This document shows, in pieces, positions 11,441 to 21,946 of a stretch of 64,000 bases of DNA. This DNA is from Delphinus delphis (lineage: Eukaryota > Chordata > Mammalia > Artiodactyla > Delphinidae), in NCBI RefSeq assembly GCF_949987515.2, contig NC_082703.1, positions 7,898,680-7,962,679 of the forward strand, in the 5' to 3' direction. Position 1 is the first letter of the stretch. Every line of letters begins with the position of its first letter. The notes below the pieces were generated by a model that saw only the letters and a list, made by a program, of their open reading frames with translations, ran no database searches and was not told where the DNA came from. A program made the position numbers and the translations under genes.

Positions 11441-11689
11441 AAAATACTAATAGATGTTACCTTTTACTGGGTCCCTGCTTTGTGCAGGTGCTTTGGAGAG
11501 TAGGGAGAGCGCTGGGCAAAGGGCGTCAAGACCAAGTAGCCCCCAAGCCACGGTCACAGAAAGGAGATTGTCCTCTTCAGTACACTCTCTGTGAGCAGCA
11601 CTTACACCTGAGTCAACCTCCCACCTGTCATTTGAGTTGGCATTGCTCATGCCTAATGATTCATGACTAACGTGGGAAGCATACAGTTT

Positions 11690-11783
11690 ACAAAGCCCTT
11701 GCACACACAGCATCTTCCTTAATACAGCAACGCTGAGAAGTACACTGTATAACCATCTCTTATCGTTTCCCACTCCAGCTCTC

Positions 11784-11820
<37 letters not shown>

Positions 11821-11930
11821 CTTTTTTTCCAGAAGAGGTAACTAAGACTTAATGAGTAAGGTCACACAACACAATGAGTGTGGCAGCTGTGTGGTGACTG
11901 GAATCTGTGTCCTTCCTCACATACATCCTC
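11690..11930 (-). mobile_element. MIR, minus orientation, carrying a CA repeat
   Basis: Left of the microsatellite, TTAATACAGCAACGCTGAGAAG fits the MIR stretch CTCACAACAACCCTATGAGG. Right of it, AGAAGAGGTAACTAAGACTTAATG fits the block around GAGGAAACTGAGGC, and GGTCACACAACA fits GGTCACACAGCTAG. A second MIR-like scrap sits at 11453-11497. Confidence 0.6.
11785..11818. repeat. (CA)n microsatellite
   Basis: About 17 uninterrupted CA units followed by CCCC and a T run, inside the MIR. Confidence 0.95.
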
Positions 11931-11969
11931 TCCTTAACATTGCTTCCTCCTTCCCCAGTATCTGCCTTT

Positions 11970-12256
11970 TCTTTTAATTTAAGGGTAGCTGATTTACAAC
12001 ATAGTGATTCAATACTTTTATAGGTTATAGTTCATTTAAAGTCATTACAAAATAAAGGCTAGAGCTTCTCTGGTGGCGCAGTGGTTGAGAGTCCGCCTGC
12101 CGATGCAGGGGATACGGGTTCGTGCCCCGATCGGGAAGATCCCACATGCCGCACAGCCGCTGGGCCCGTGAGCCATGGCCGCTGAGCCTGCGCGTCCGGA
12201 GCCTGTGCTCCACAGCGGGAGGGGCCACAACAGTGAGAGGCCCGCGTACCACAAAA

Positions 12257-12307
<51 letters not shown>

Positions 12308-13112
12308 AAGGCTATATATCCCTGTGCTGCACAATATATCCTGTTGCTTATTTATTTTTTAAATAGTAGTTTGTATCTTTTAATCTTGTATCCATATTTA
12401 GCCCCTCCCCCTCCCCACTGGTAACCACTAGTTGGGTCTCTATATTTGTGAGTCTGTCTCTGTTTCATTATATACATTTGTTTGTCTTATTTATTAGATT
12501 CCACATACAAGTGATAACAGAGAATTTTTCTTTTTCCATCTGACTTATTTCACTAAGCATAACACCCTCTAGGTCCATCCATGTTGTTGCTAAGGGCTGA
12601 ATTTCATTCTTTTTTATGGCTGAGTAATATTCCATTGTATACATACCACAGTCTTTATCTATTCACATGTTGATGGACACTTGGGTTGCCTCTATATCTT
12701 GGTTTTGGTAAATAATGCTGCCATGAACATTGGGATGCATGTATTTTTTCAAATTAGTGTTTTCCTTTTCTTTGGATATATACCCAGCAGTGCAATTGCT
12801 CAATTATACGGTAGGTCTAATTTTAGGTTTTTTTAGGAACCTCCATACTGTTTTCCACAGTGGATGCACCAATTTATCTACATTCCCACCAATGGTGTGC
12901 AAAGGTTCCCTTTTCTTTACATCCTTGCCAACATTTGTTACCTGTGGTACTTTTTTATGATAGCCCTTCTGACAGGTATGAGGTAATACCTCACTGTGGT
13001 CTTTATTTGCAATTCTCTGATGATTAGCAATGTTGAGCATTTTTTCATGTGCCAATTGGCCATCTGCATCTCTTCTTTGGAAAAATGTCTATTCATGTGT
13101 TCTGCCCATTTT
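11970..13112 (-). mobile_element. Older L1, 5'-truncated, split by a SINE
   Basis: Minus-strand L1 with an older 3' UTR (TAGCTGATTTACAACATAGTG; AGCCCCTCCCCCTCCCCACTG) and the C-terminal ORF2 sequence at about 12500-13100. Frames such as the one at 12804-13055 ([17 protein letters not shown]) confirm ORF2. It is interrupted by a CHR SINE at 12062-12303 and abuts another older L1 at about 13112 on the same strand. Confidence 0.8.
12062..12303 (+). mobile_element. CHR-type SINE with a long AAAT tail
   Basis: Short-form CHR SINE whose tail has expanded into about 13 AAAT units (12254-12308). The duplication is close to AATAAAGGCTA at 12051-12061, repeated at about 12302-12313. It sits inside an older L1, showing the order of insertion. 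The head has a decayed start (GAGCTTCTCTGG). Confidence 0.92.
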
Positions 13113-15090
13113 TTTCCTTTATCTTTTTCTTAATTGAAATAGAGTTGAAGTACAATATTATATAAGTTACAGGTGTACAATGTAGTGGCTCATGATTTGT
13201 ACAGATTATACTCCATTTATAGTTATTATAGAATATTGGCTATATTCCCTGTGTTGTACAACATATCCTTGTAGCTCATTTTTTACATAATAGTTTGTAC
13301 CTCTTAGTCCTCTACCCCTATATTGCCCCTCCACCCTTCCCTTTCCCAACTGGTAACCACTAATTTGTTCTCTATATCTGTGAGTCACTTTCTTTTTTTG
13401 TTATATTCACTAGTTTGTTGTATTTTTAGATTCCACATAGAAGTGGTATTGTATAGTGTTTGTCTTTCTCTGTCTGACTTATTTCACTTAACATAATACC
13501 CTCCAAGTCCATCCATGTTGTTGCAAGTGGCAAAATTCCCCCATTTTTTATGGCTATGTAGTATTCCATTGTATATATATATATATACCACATCTTAATC
13601 CATTCTTCTGCTGATGGACATTTAGTTTGCTTCTGCATCTTGACTATTGTAAATAATGCTGCTATGAACATTGGGGTGCATGTATCTTTTCAATTAGTGG
13701 TTTTGTTTCTTTCAGATATATACCAAGGAGTGTAATTGATGGGTGATATGGTAGTTCTATTTTAGTTTTTTGAGAACACTCCATACTGTTTTCCAAAGTG
13801 GCTGTACTGACTTACATTCCCACCAACAGTGTAGGAGGGTTCCGTTTTCTCTGTATCCTTGCCATCATTGTTATGTGTTCTTTTTGATGATAGCCATTCT
13901 GACATGTGGGTGAGAAATCTCATTGTGGTTTTGATTTGCATTTCCCTGATGATTAGCTGTGTTGAACATCTTTTCATGTGCCTGTTGGCCATCTGCATGT
14001 CCTCTTTGCAAAAAATGTCTATTTAGTTCTGCCTGTTTTTTAATTGGGTTTTTTTTTATGTTGAGTTGCATGAGTTGTTTATATATGTTGGATATTAACC
14101 ACTTATAGGTCATATCATTTGCAAATATTTTCTCCCATTCAGTAGGTTTTCTTTTCATTTTGTTGATGGTTTCCTTTGCTATGCAAAAGCTTTTACATTT
14201 AATCAGATCCCATTTGTTTATTTTTGCTTTCATTTCCTTTACTTTAGGAGATGGATCCAAAAAATATTGCTGCAATTTATGTCAAAGAGTGTTCTTCCTG
14301 TGTTTTCCTTGAGGAGTTTTATTGTATCTGGCTTTACGTTTAGGTATTTAAGCCATTTTTAGTTTATTTTTGTATGTGGCATTAGAGAATGTTATTAGGT
14401 GTGAGTTTGTAATAAATGGCCTTTATTATGTTGCGATATGTTCCCTCTGTATCCACTACGATTAACATTTTTATCATGTGTAGATATTGAATTTTATCAG
14501 ATGCTTTTTCTGTGTCTATTAAAATGATCATGTGATTTTAATCCTTCCTTTCATCAATATACTATATCATATTGATTGGTTTGCAAATATTGAACCATCC
14601 TTGCATCCCTGGAGTAAATCCCACTTGATCATAGTGTATGGTTCTTTTTTATATAGTGTTAAATTTATTTTACTAATATTTTGTTGAGGATTTCTGCATT
14701 TATATTTATCAGAGCTATCAGCCTATGATTTTCTTTTTCTGTAGTGACTTTGTCTGGTTTTTGGTATCAGGGTAATGGTGGACTCAGAATGAATTCGGGA
14801 GTGTTCCATCCTCTTCAATTTTTCTGAATAGTTTGAGAAAGCTAGGTATTAGCTATACTTTATATGTTTGGTAGAATTCCCCTGTGAAGCTGTCTGGTCC
14901 TGCACTTTTGTTTGGTGGGAGTTTTTTAATTATAAATTCAATTTCACTACTAGTGATCCGTCTGTTCAGATTGTCTATTTATCCATGATTCGGTCTTGAA
15001 AAATTGTATTTCTAGAAATTTGTCCATTTCTTCTAGGTTGTCCAATTTGTTGGATTCTAACTGTTCATAGTATTTCATCTGCCCTTTCAA
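13113..15090 (-). mobile_element. Older L1 with an internal deletion
   Basis: Minus-strand L1: 3' UTR from 13113, ORF2 C-terminus at about 13430-14300, then central ORF2 sequence to about 15090. Against the L1 at 58861-64000, the text passes from the equivalent of about 60255 (GTTATTAGGTGTGAG) straight to about 61190 (AATGGCCTTTATTATGTTG) near 14400. Roughly 0.9 kb is missing, including the FADD-bearing part of the reverse transcriptase. Frames are otherwise riddled with stops. Confidence 0.82.
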
Positions 15091-15355
15091 GAAGGCATTC
15101 TTTGTTGAGTTGTAATGGGAATGGGGGGGATGCTTCTGACCATCTCAACACTAACAGACCATTCCTTTGCTTTCCTTTTAAAATCACATCTTTGAAGTCA
15201 AAAATAAACTCTTTGGCAGGTTTTTGTGTTTTATGATTTGTGTTTTTGATCCTCTATCCTGGGTAGGACAAGAAGTAGGCACTCTATGTGCATTTGCTTA
15301 ATATACGCTTGACCAGCTGCAGAGATGCAGAAAGTTTGTGCAACGGATCAGCTTT
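15091..15355. other. Short unlabelled spacer
   Basis: Between the old L1 and the next L1 tail I see no recognised element. Confidence 0.4.
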
Positions 15356-15367
15356 AAAGGGCATATC

Positions 15368-15866
15368 ACTCAGCCATAAAAAGAAACGAAACTGAGTTAT
15401 TTATAGTGAGGTGGGATGTCATACAGAGTGAAGTAAGTCAGAAAGAGAAAAACAAATACCGTATGCTAACACATATATATGGAATCTAAAAAAATAAAAT
15501 CAAAAAAAAATGGTTTTGAAGAACCTAGGGACAGGACAGGAATAAAGATGCAGACGCAGAGAATGGACTTGAGGACACAGGGAGGGGGAAGGGTAATCTG
15601 GGATGAAATGAGAGAGTGGCATGGACATATATACACTACCAAGTGTAGAATAGCTAGTGGGAAGCAGCCACATAGCACAGGGAGATCAGCTCGGTGCTCT
15701 GTGACCACCTAGAGGGGTGGGATAGGGAGGGTGGGAGGGAGACTCAAGAGGGAGGAGATATGGGGATATATGTGTATGTATAGCTGATTCACTTTGTTAT
15801 AAAGCAGAAACTAGCACACCATTGGGAAGCAATTATACTCCAATAAAGATGTTAAAAAAATAAAAT
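15368..15866 (+). mobile_element. L1 3' UTR, plus orientation, 5'-truncated
   Basis: Starts a few codons before the end of ORF2 (CACTCAGCCATAAAAAGAAA), passes the stop region GGAATCTAA, and ends in CAATTATACTCCAATAAAG with an A-rich tail containing the AATAAA signal. A perfect 12-bp duplication, AAAGGGCATATC, flanks it at 15356-15367 and 15867-15878. Nearly the same sequence occurs in reverse at 18583 and again in plus orientation at 51985. Confidence 0.95.
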
Positions 15867-15878
15867 AAAGGGCATATC

Positions 15879-17550
15879 TGTGGCAGAGCTGTCTGCTTCC
15901 TGTTTGCTAGCTTTCTGTGTTATCTGCTCGCATTATTTAATTTAAATTACCCAAGTACCCCTGCATCAGGTCCCATTTCCAGTAACTGTTGCTATGTGTT
16001 TATGCGCCATAGTTGTTATCAAAGCACAGAGCATAAACAAATTGCTTAGTAAATACTTTCTGAAACTGACACAAAAAATTGTTCAGCCGTGTGGAATCAG
16101 ATGCTCATTTACTCCCTGAGAGCTTCTGAACACAAGGTTTAGCGCCCCATGATAGAAGAATGAGGAGAGGAGTAGCTATTTGGTAGAGGGATGCGAAGTG
16201 GAGTTACAAGTCTAATTGTCCCAAGTGTCCATCAACAGGGAATCAGGTCATTCCCACCACCTGGCCACAGGGCAGGTGATGCTGAGTTCATCTCCTCACT
16301 GCAAATGCTGGGATGATGCAGGACTGAATTACCACACTCACCCATGACACAGCCAGAAGTGGCTCAGTAGCATCGCAGAGGGGAGAAGCAGCTTGAGAGC
16401 TTCCAGCACCCTGGATAACATACATTTCCTCCAGGCCATTCTGGGTCACCTGCATGGGGACAAACACAGCCCTGGTGCCACATGTCTGTGTGAGTGATCA
16501 CACACACACACAGAGGCATAAACCTCTTGACAGATATCAGCCAATGTGTGGCTAAGGCGGTCCTCAAACAACAGAGAGATATATTTCATGCCTGAAATGG
16601 GACAGATCTTCCTCCAGCTTACACCTTGAACCGATACCTTTAAGAGATTTTATAGGCCACGCAGTGATGATTGGTGCAGAACAGGTGGTAGAAACACGTT
16701 GTGCCCAATATCCCCTGTCCACCAACGACACTCCACAAGCATCAGGCCTTTAAGCATCTGTCAGGAGGGAAAAAAATTGAAACAGCAACCATCAAGACTC
16801 TCTAGCCCAAACCAGTAAAAAAAAAAAAACAATAGTCCTCTTCCTGTAGCCACCTATGAAAGGAAAATCTTTTATTACCGTTCTTTCATGATGCTTAATG
16901 CTATTGCGTGTGAGATGTTCTACAATTTGCTTTCACTATTTAATACCACCTCAGTATAAAATTGAGCTGAATTCTTGACATTCGTTAGCACGCACAGATC
17001 CATTTATCTCTGTCCCCTTTTTTGCTTCAGGAACCAACCTTGCATTGCAAAAAAAAAAAATGTACACAGATCCCATAAAGACCCACTGATAGAGTGATAG
17101 ATCTTTTTTAAACACTGGGACATTACAGGATTTTATGAAGCAGTAAAACTTTCTCCAGGCATGAGAAGTACAGGCTGACAGAGACCATTTTATCTATAAG
17201 GCATTAAAGTGTAAGTGCCACATCGGACAAGCATAATAGAAGAGAAGAAAATAATAATTTCAGGAAAGGTGGCCAAGTCCTCAAGCAAAAAGAATCAGAC
17301 CAGGAGGTACCTAATGATCTTCAAGAAACCCGAGAAAGAGCTACTCTGTACAGTGCCTGAGTTTTCAATCAGAGGAAAATTCGCTGCCGCTCTGCCCTCT
17401 AACTCATTGCAAAGAGCAGCAGAAAATTGAAGTAATTCCAGAAAGCCTTTTCTGAAGTGAATAGTTTAGACACTAAGAGAGAGGATACTATTTTCTCATC
17501 CCATCCTGCCTCATTCTCCGCATCACTTTAGCAACAATATATGTAGTTCT
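15879..17550. other. Unlabelled stretch
   Basis: No gene or confident repeat. Contains A runs at about 16813-16829 and 17050-17060 and a short CA run at 16500-16512. A 71-codon frame at 17215-17430 has no identifiable feature. Confidence 0.4.
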
Positions 17551-17559
17551 ATTTTTCCA

Positions 17560-17720
17560 CAAATATCTATTGAGCACCTACTATACACAAAACAAGGCAT
17601 TATATGCTGGGTAGGTAATAGCCAGGTCTTTGCCCTCACAGATTGTACATTCTTATGGGGGAAGAGGCACAATACTAACTAAACAAAATAAACTAGATGA
17701 TTTCAGATTAGCCTACGGAC
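17560..17720 (+). mobile_element. Ancient LINE-like fragment (probably L2)
   Basis: TATTGAGCACCTACTATACAC, then a GCCCTCACAGATTGTACATTCT block and a purine-rich AGAGGCACAATACTAACTAAAC part follow the order TTGAGCACCTACTATGTGCC ... CCCTCATGGAGCTTACATTC seen in many old mammalian repeats. I lean to L2. Its first 25 bases recur inside the L1 at 19866. Confidence 0.45.
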
Positions 17721-18568
17721 TGTCAAAGAAACGAAGAGGGGTATTATGGGTTATTGAGGAATGGTGGGGGAGAAACCTTCAGATAGTGTGATTGGAAAAG
17801 AAATGTAGGAAGTAACTATATTATGGGCTTACCTGGATGCCTTCATTCCTTTGTCTCATAAGAATCTCATTTCTGGAAGGAATCTCCAGTGTTTAATTCA
17901 TTCTAATTCTCTCTCTTCAGATAGTTTGGCTCATAAGTCTTTGCTGTTACAGAGATGTCTGTCCTATTTTAAAGGAAACAGATTCCAAATACTATTTTTT
18001 TCTATTCTAGGTTTTAACTGTCTTTATTTGTGACCTTGAGTTTACCTTGAGTTTCCTCATTGCTTAATTTAAGCATCTATCTGGGTTTTTCAGTTTTAGT
18101 AGGGGACCTAAAAACTGTTATTATCTCCATAGCAGGACTTCTGTTCTTCAAATGTTTACTTTCTTTATTTAAACTTTAGATATCATTACTATTTTCTAAG
18201 CTTTGGTTTTGCTGAAGTGACCTCTTCTGAGACATCTCAAGTACTCCAGCTTGCCGTACGAGTGCTCCATTTGGACGAAACAGTAGAGTTCTTGATCCAA
18301 ACTCAGCATGCAAAGCTCAGCCACTTGGAGATGGGCTCAAATCACCGCTTCACCCAAGGATACAGATCATATCCAGGACCGCCTACAACAAAACTGTTCC
18401 CTATGCTTCATTTAATCTGTGTTTCCCTTGATATGACACTAACAGATTGAAGTTTGAGTTGGGGAAGCGATTCCTTAAGACTTGCTTCGTGATTTCACTT
18501 CACTGTTCAAAATGTCCAATGACCTCTTCTTGTCTGAGATATTATGTCCCCCTGACCTCCAAACAGCC
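17721..18568. other. Unlabelled stretch
   Basis: AT-rich, no recognised repeat. Ends at the target-site duplication of the next L1. Confidence 0.4.
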
Positions 18569-18582
18569 ATGAGGCTATTCTT

Positions 18583-20908
18583 TTTTTTCTTAAACATCTT
18601 TATTGGAGTATAATTGCTTTACAATGGTGTGTTAGTTTCTGCTTTATAACAAAGTGAATCAGTTATACATATACATATGTTCCCATATCTCTTCCCTCTT
18701 GCGTCTCCCTCCCTCCCACCCTCCCTATCCCACCCCTCTAGGTGGTCACAAAGCACCTAGCTGATCTCCATGTGCTATGCTGCTGCTTCCCACTAGCTAT
18801 CTATTTTACGTTTGGTAGTGTATATAGGTCCATGCCACTCTCTCACTTTGTCACAGCTTACCCTTCCCCCTCCCCATATCCTCAAGTCCATTCTCTAGAA
18901 GGTCTGTGTCTTTATTCCTGTCTTGCCCCTAGGTTCTTCATGACCTTTTTTTTTTTTTCTTAGATTCCATATATATGTGTTAGCATACGGTATTTGTTTT
19001 TCTCTTTCTGACTTCACTCTGTATGACAGACTCCAGGTCCACCCACCTCACTACAAATAACTCAATTTCGTTTCTTTTTATGACTGAGTAATATTCCATT
19101 GTACATATGTGCCACATCTTCTTGATCCATTCATCTGTTGATGGACACTTAGGTTGCTTCCATGTCCTGGCTATTGTAAATAGAGCTGCAATGAACATTT
19201 TGGTACATGACTCTTTTTGAATTCTGGTTTTCTCAGGGTATACATCCAGTAGTGGGATTGCTGGGTCATATGGTAGTTCTATTTTTAGTTTTTTAAGGAA
19301 CCTCCATACTGTTCTTCATAGTGGCTGTATCAGTTTACATTCCCACCAGCAGTGCAAGAGTGTTCCCTTTTCTCCACACCCTCTCCAGCATTTATTGTTT
19401 CTAGATTTTTTTGGTGATGGCCATTCTGACCGTTATGAGATGATACCTCATTGTAGTTTTGATTTGCATTTCTCTATTGATTAATGATGTTGAGCATTCT
19501 TTCATGTGTTTGTTGGCAATCTGTATATCTTCTTTGGAGAAATGTCTATTTAGGTCTTCTCCCCATTTTTGGATTGGGTTTGTTTTTTTTTTTTTTTTTG
19601 ATATTGAGCTGCTTGTAAATTTTGGAGATTAATCCCTTGTCAGTTGCTTCATTTGCAAATATTTTCTCCCATTCTGAGGGTTGTCTTTTGGTCTTGTTTA
19701 TGGTTTCCTTTGCTATGCAAAAGATTTTAAGTTTCATTAGGTCCCATTTGTTTATTTTTGTTTTTATTTCCATTTCTCTAGGAGGTGGGTCAAAAAGGAT
19801 CTTGCTGTGATTTATGGCATAGAGTGTTCTGCCTATGTTTTCCTCTAAGAGTTTGATAGTGTCTGTTGAGCACCTACTATATACAAAACATTTAGGCCTT
19901 ATATTTAGGTCTTTAATTCATTTTGAGTTTATTTTTGTGTATGGTGTTAGGGAGTGTTCTAATTTCATACTCTTACATGTACCTGTCCAGTTTTCCCAGC
20001 ACCACTTATTGAAGAGGCTGTCTTTTCTCCATTGTATAGTCTTGCCTCCTTTATCAAACATAAGGTGACCATACGTGCGTGGGTTTATCTCTGGGCTTTC
20101 TATCCTATTCCATTGATCTATATTTCTGTTTTTGTGCCAGTACGATACTGTCTTGATTACTGTAGCTTTGTAGTATAATCTGAAGTCAGGGAGCCTGATT
20201 CCTCCAGCTCCATTTTTTGTTCTCAAGATTGCTTTGGCTATTCGGGGTCTTTTGTGTTTCCATACAAATTGTGAAATTTTTTGTTCTAGTTCTGTGAAAA
20301 ATGCCAGTGGTAGTTTGATAGGGATTGCATTGAATCTGTAGATTGCTTTGGGTAGTAGAGTCATTTTCACAATGTTGATTCTTCCAATCCAAGAACATGG
20401 TATATCTCTCCATCTATTTGTATCATCTTTAATTTCTTTCATCAGTGTCTTATAATTTTCTGCATACAGGTCTTTTGTCTCCTTAGGTAGGTTTATTCCT
20501 AGATATTTAATTCTTTTTGTTGCAATGGTAAATGGAAGTGTTTTCTTAATTTCACTTTCAGATTTTTCATCATTCGTGTATAGGAATGCCAGAGATTTCT
20601 GTGCATTAGTTTTGTATCCTGCTACTTTACCAGATTCATTGATTAGCTCTAGTAGTTTTCTGGTAACATCTTTAGGATTCTCTATGTATAGTATCATGTC
20701 ATCTGCACACAGTGACAGCTTTACTTCTTCTTTTCTAATTTGGATTCCTTTTATTTCTTTTTCTTCTCTGATTGCTGTGGCTAAAACTTCCAAAACTATG
20801 TTGAATAATAGTGGTGAGAGTGGGCAACTTTGTTTTGTTCCTGATCTTAGTGGAAATGGTTTCAGTTTTTCACCATTGAGGATGATGTTGGCTGTGGGTT
20901 TGTCATAT
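18583..20908 (-). mobile_element. L1, 5'-truncated inside the reverse-transcriptase domain
   Basis: About 2.3 kb: 3' UTR at 18583-18959, ORF2 stop near 18960, and ORF2 reading back to the middle of the reverse transcriptase at 20908. A perfect 14-bp duplication, ATGAGGCTATTCTT, lies at 18569-18582 and 20909-20922. A long T run at about 19580-19600 and a 30-bp insertion at 19867-19896 interrupt the coding part. It is younger than its neighbours, judging by the 348-codon frame still open. Confidence 0.95.
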
Positions 20909-20964
20909 ATGAGGCTATTCTTAATTACAGAGCTTTCTTCACATACAGAGCTGTGTCTCCACAT
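19918..20964 (-). pseudogene. L1 ORF2 fragment: reverse-transcriptase C-half
   Basis: A 348-codon open frame, of which all but about the first 18 codons are L1. It covers the second half of the L1 reverse transcriptase and the following linker, with [29 protein letters not shown] and [15 protein letters not shown] visible. The catalytic FADD box reads Cys-Ala-Asp-Asp (20698-20709), so both metal-binding aspartates remain but the first residue is changed. Endonuclease and the N-half of the polymerase are absent, and the frame ends just left of a 30-bp insertion. It cannot make a working enzyme. The first codons come from flanking DNA across the 5' junction. Confidence 0.9.
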
Positions 20965-21439
20965 AGCCTACTCATTTCTCTCACCCTCTTTAATCCTGTA
21001 TCCCTCTACCTGTCCTCTACCATGAAGCCATGGTTGTTTGTTTCACCATATTTTTCTCCATTTTTCTGAAATCCTACTGTGATTATTATCTGAATTTCTC
21101 TTTCAGAGTACTTCATGTGTAGCAACATAAATTCTCTTATATAACTGGGGATTGAAGATCCAGACAACATACAAACACCATGCATATAGCTATATGAACA
21201 TAAGTAACTATATATGGAATGCACCAAAGTAGCTATATATGAAATGCACCAAAATACAAGTTTAGATAATAACACGTAACTATATTGTATATACTATATT
21301 ATGCATTATATATTAGATGTTGCACATTATACATAACTCTTATTCTCCTGAATACATTCTGTGGCATACAGTAAGTATTCACCGAATACTTACTGAATAA
21401 TAAAGATTTTCAATGTTATTTTAAAAAAAAACAACGACT
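20923..21439. other. Unlabelled AT-rich stretch with a small tandem duplication
   Basis: Contains two imperfect 25-bp units at 21204-21228 and 21229-21254 (GTAACTATATATGGAATGC versus GTAGCTATATATGAAATGC) and a TATA-rich run at 21280-21340. No gene. Confidence 0.5.
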
Positions 21440-21650
21440 GGGCTTCCCTGGTGATGCAGTGGTTGAGAGTCCGCCTGCCAATGCAGGGGACACGGGTTCG
21501 TGTCCCAGTCCGGGAGGATCCCACATGCCACGAAGCGGCTTGGCCTATGAGCCATGGCCGCTGAGCCTGCGCGTCCTGAGCCTGTGCTCCGCAACGGGAG
21601 AGCCCGCACAGTGAGAGGCCCGCATACCGAAAAAAAAAAAAACAACAACA
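21440..21650 (+). mobile_element. CHR-type SINE, short form
   Basis: Complete copy with some decay (TGGTGATGCAGTGG in place of TGGCGCAGTGG in the A box) and an A tail followed by CAACAACAAAAC. The duplication is unclear, perhaps AAAACAACGACT against AAAACACAACT. It lies directly left of an L1M 3' end. Confidence 0.9.
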
Positions 21651-21654
21651 AAAC

Positions 21655-21946
21655 ACAACTTATAAATACAGAGAACAAACAGATGGCTGCCAGAGCAGAG
21701 GAAGGTGGGGAGAGGGGAATAATAGATGAAGGAAATTAAGTAGTGCAAACTCCCAGTTATAAAATAAGCCATGGGGATAAAATGCAGCATGAGGAGTATG
21801 GTCAATTATGTTGTAAGAACTTAGTACAGGGGCAGCTGGTTCCTAGGCTTGTGGTGATCATTTCACAATGCATGCAAATGTCAACTCACTATGTCATACA
21901 CCTGAAGCTAACGGAATGTTGTATGTCAGCTATATTTCAGTAACAC
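21655..21946 (+). mobile_element. L1M 3' end
   Basis: Plus-strand older L1 terminus: AATACAGAGAACAAACAGATG, GTGGTGATCATTTCACAATG, CACCTGAAGCTAACGGAATG and CAGCTATATTTCAGTAA in the usual order. Confidence 0.75.
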
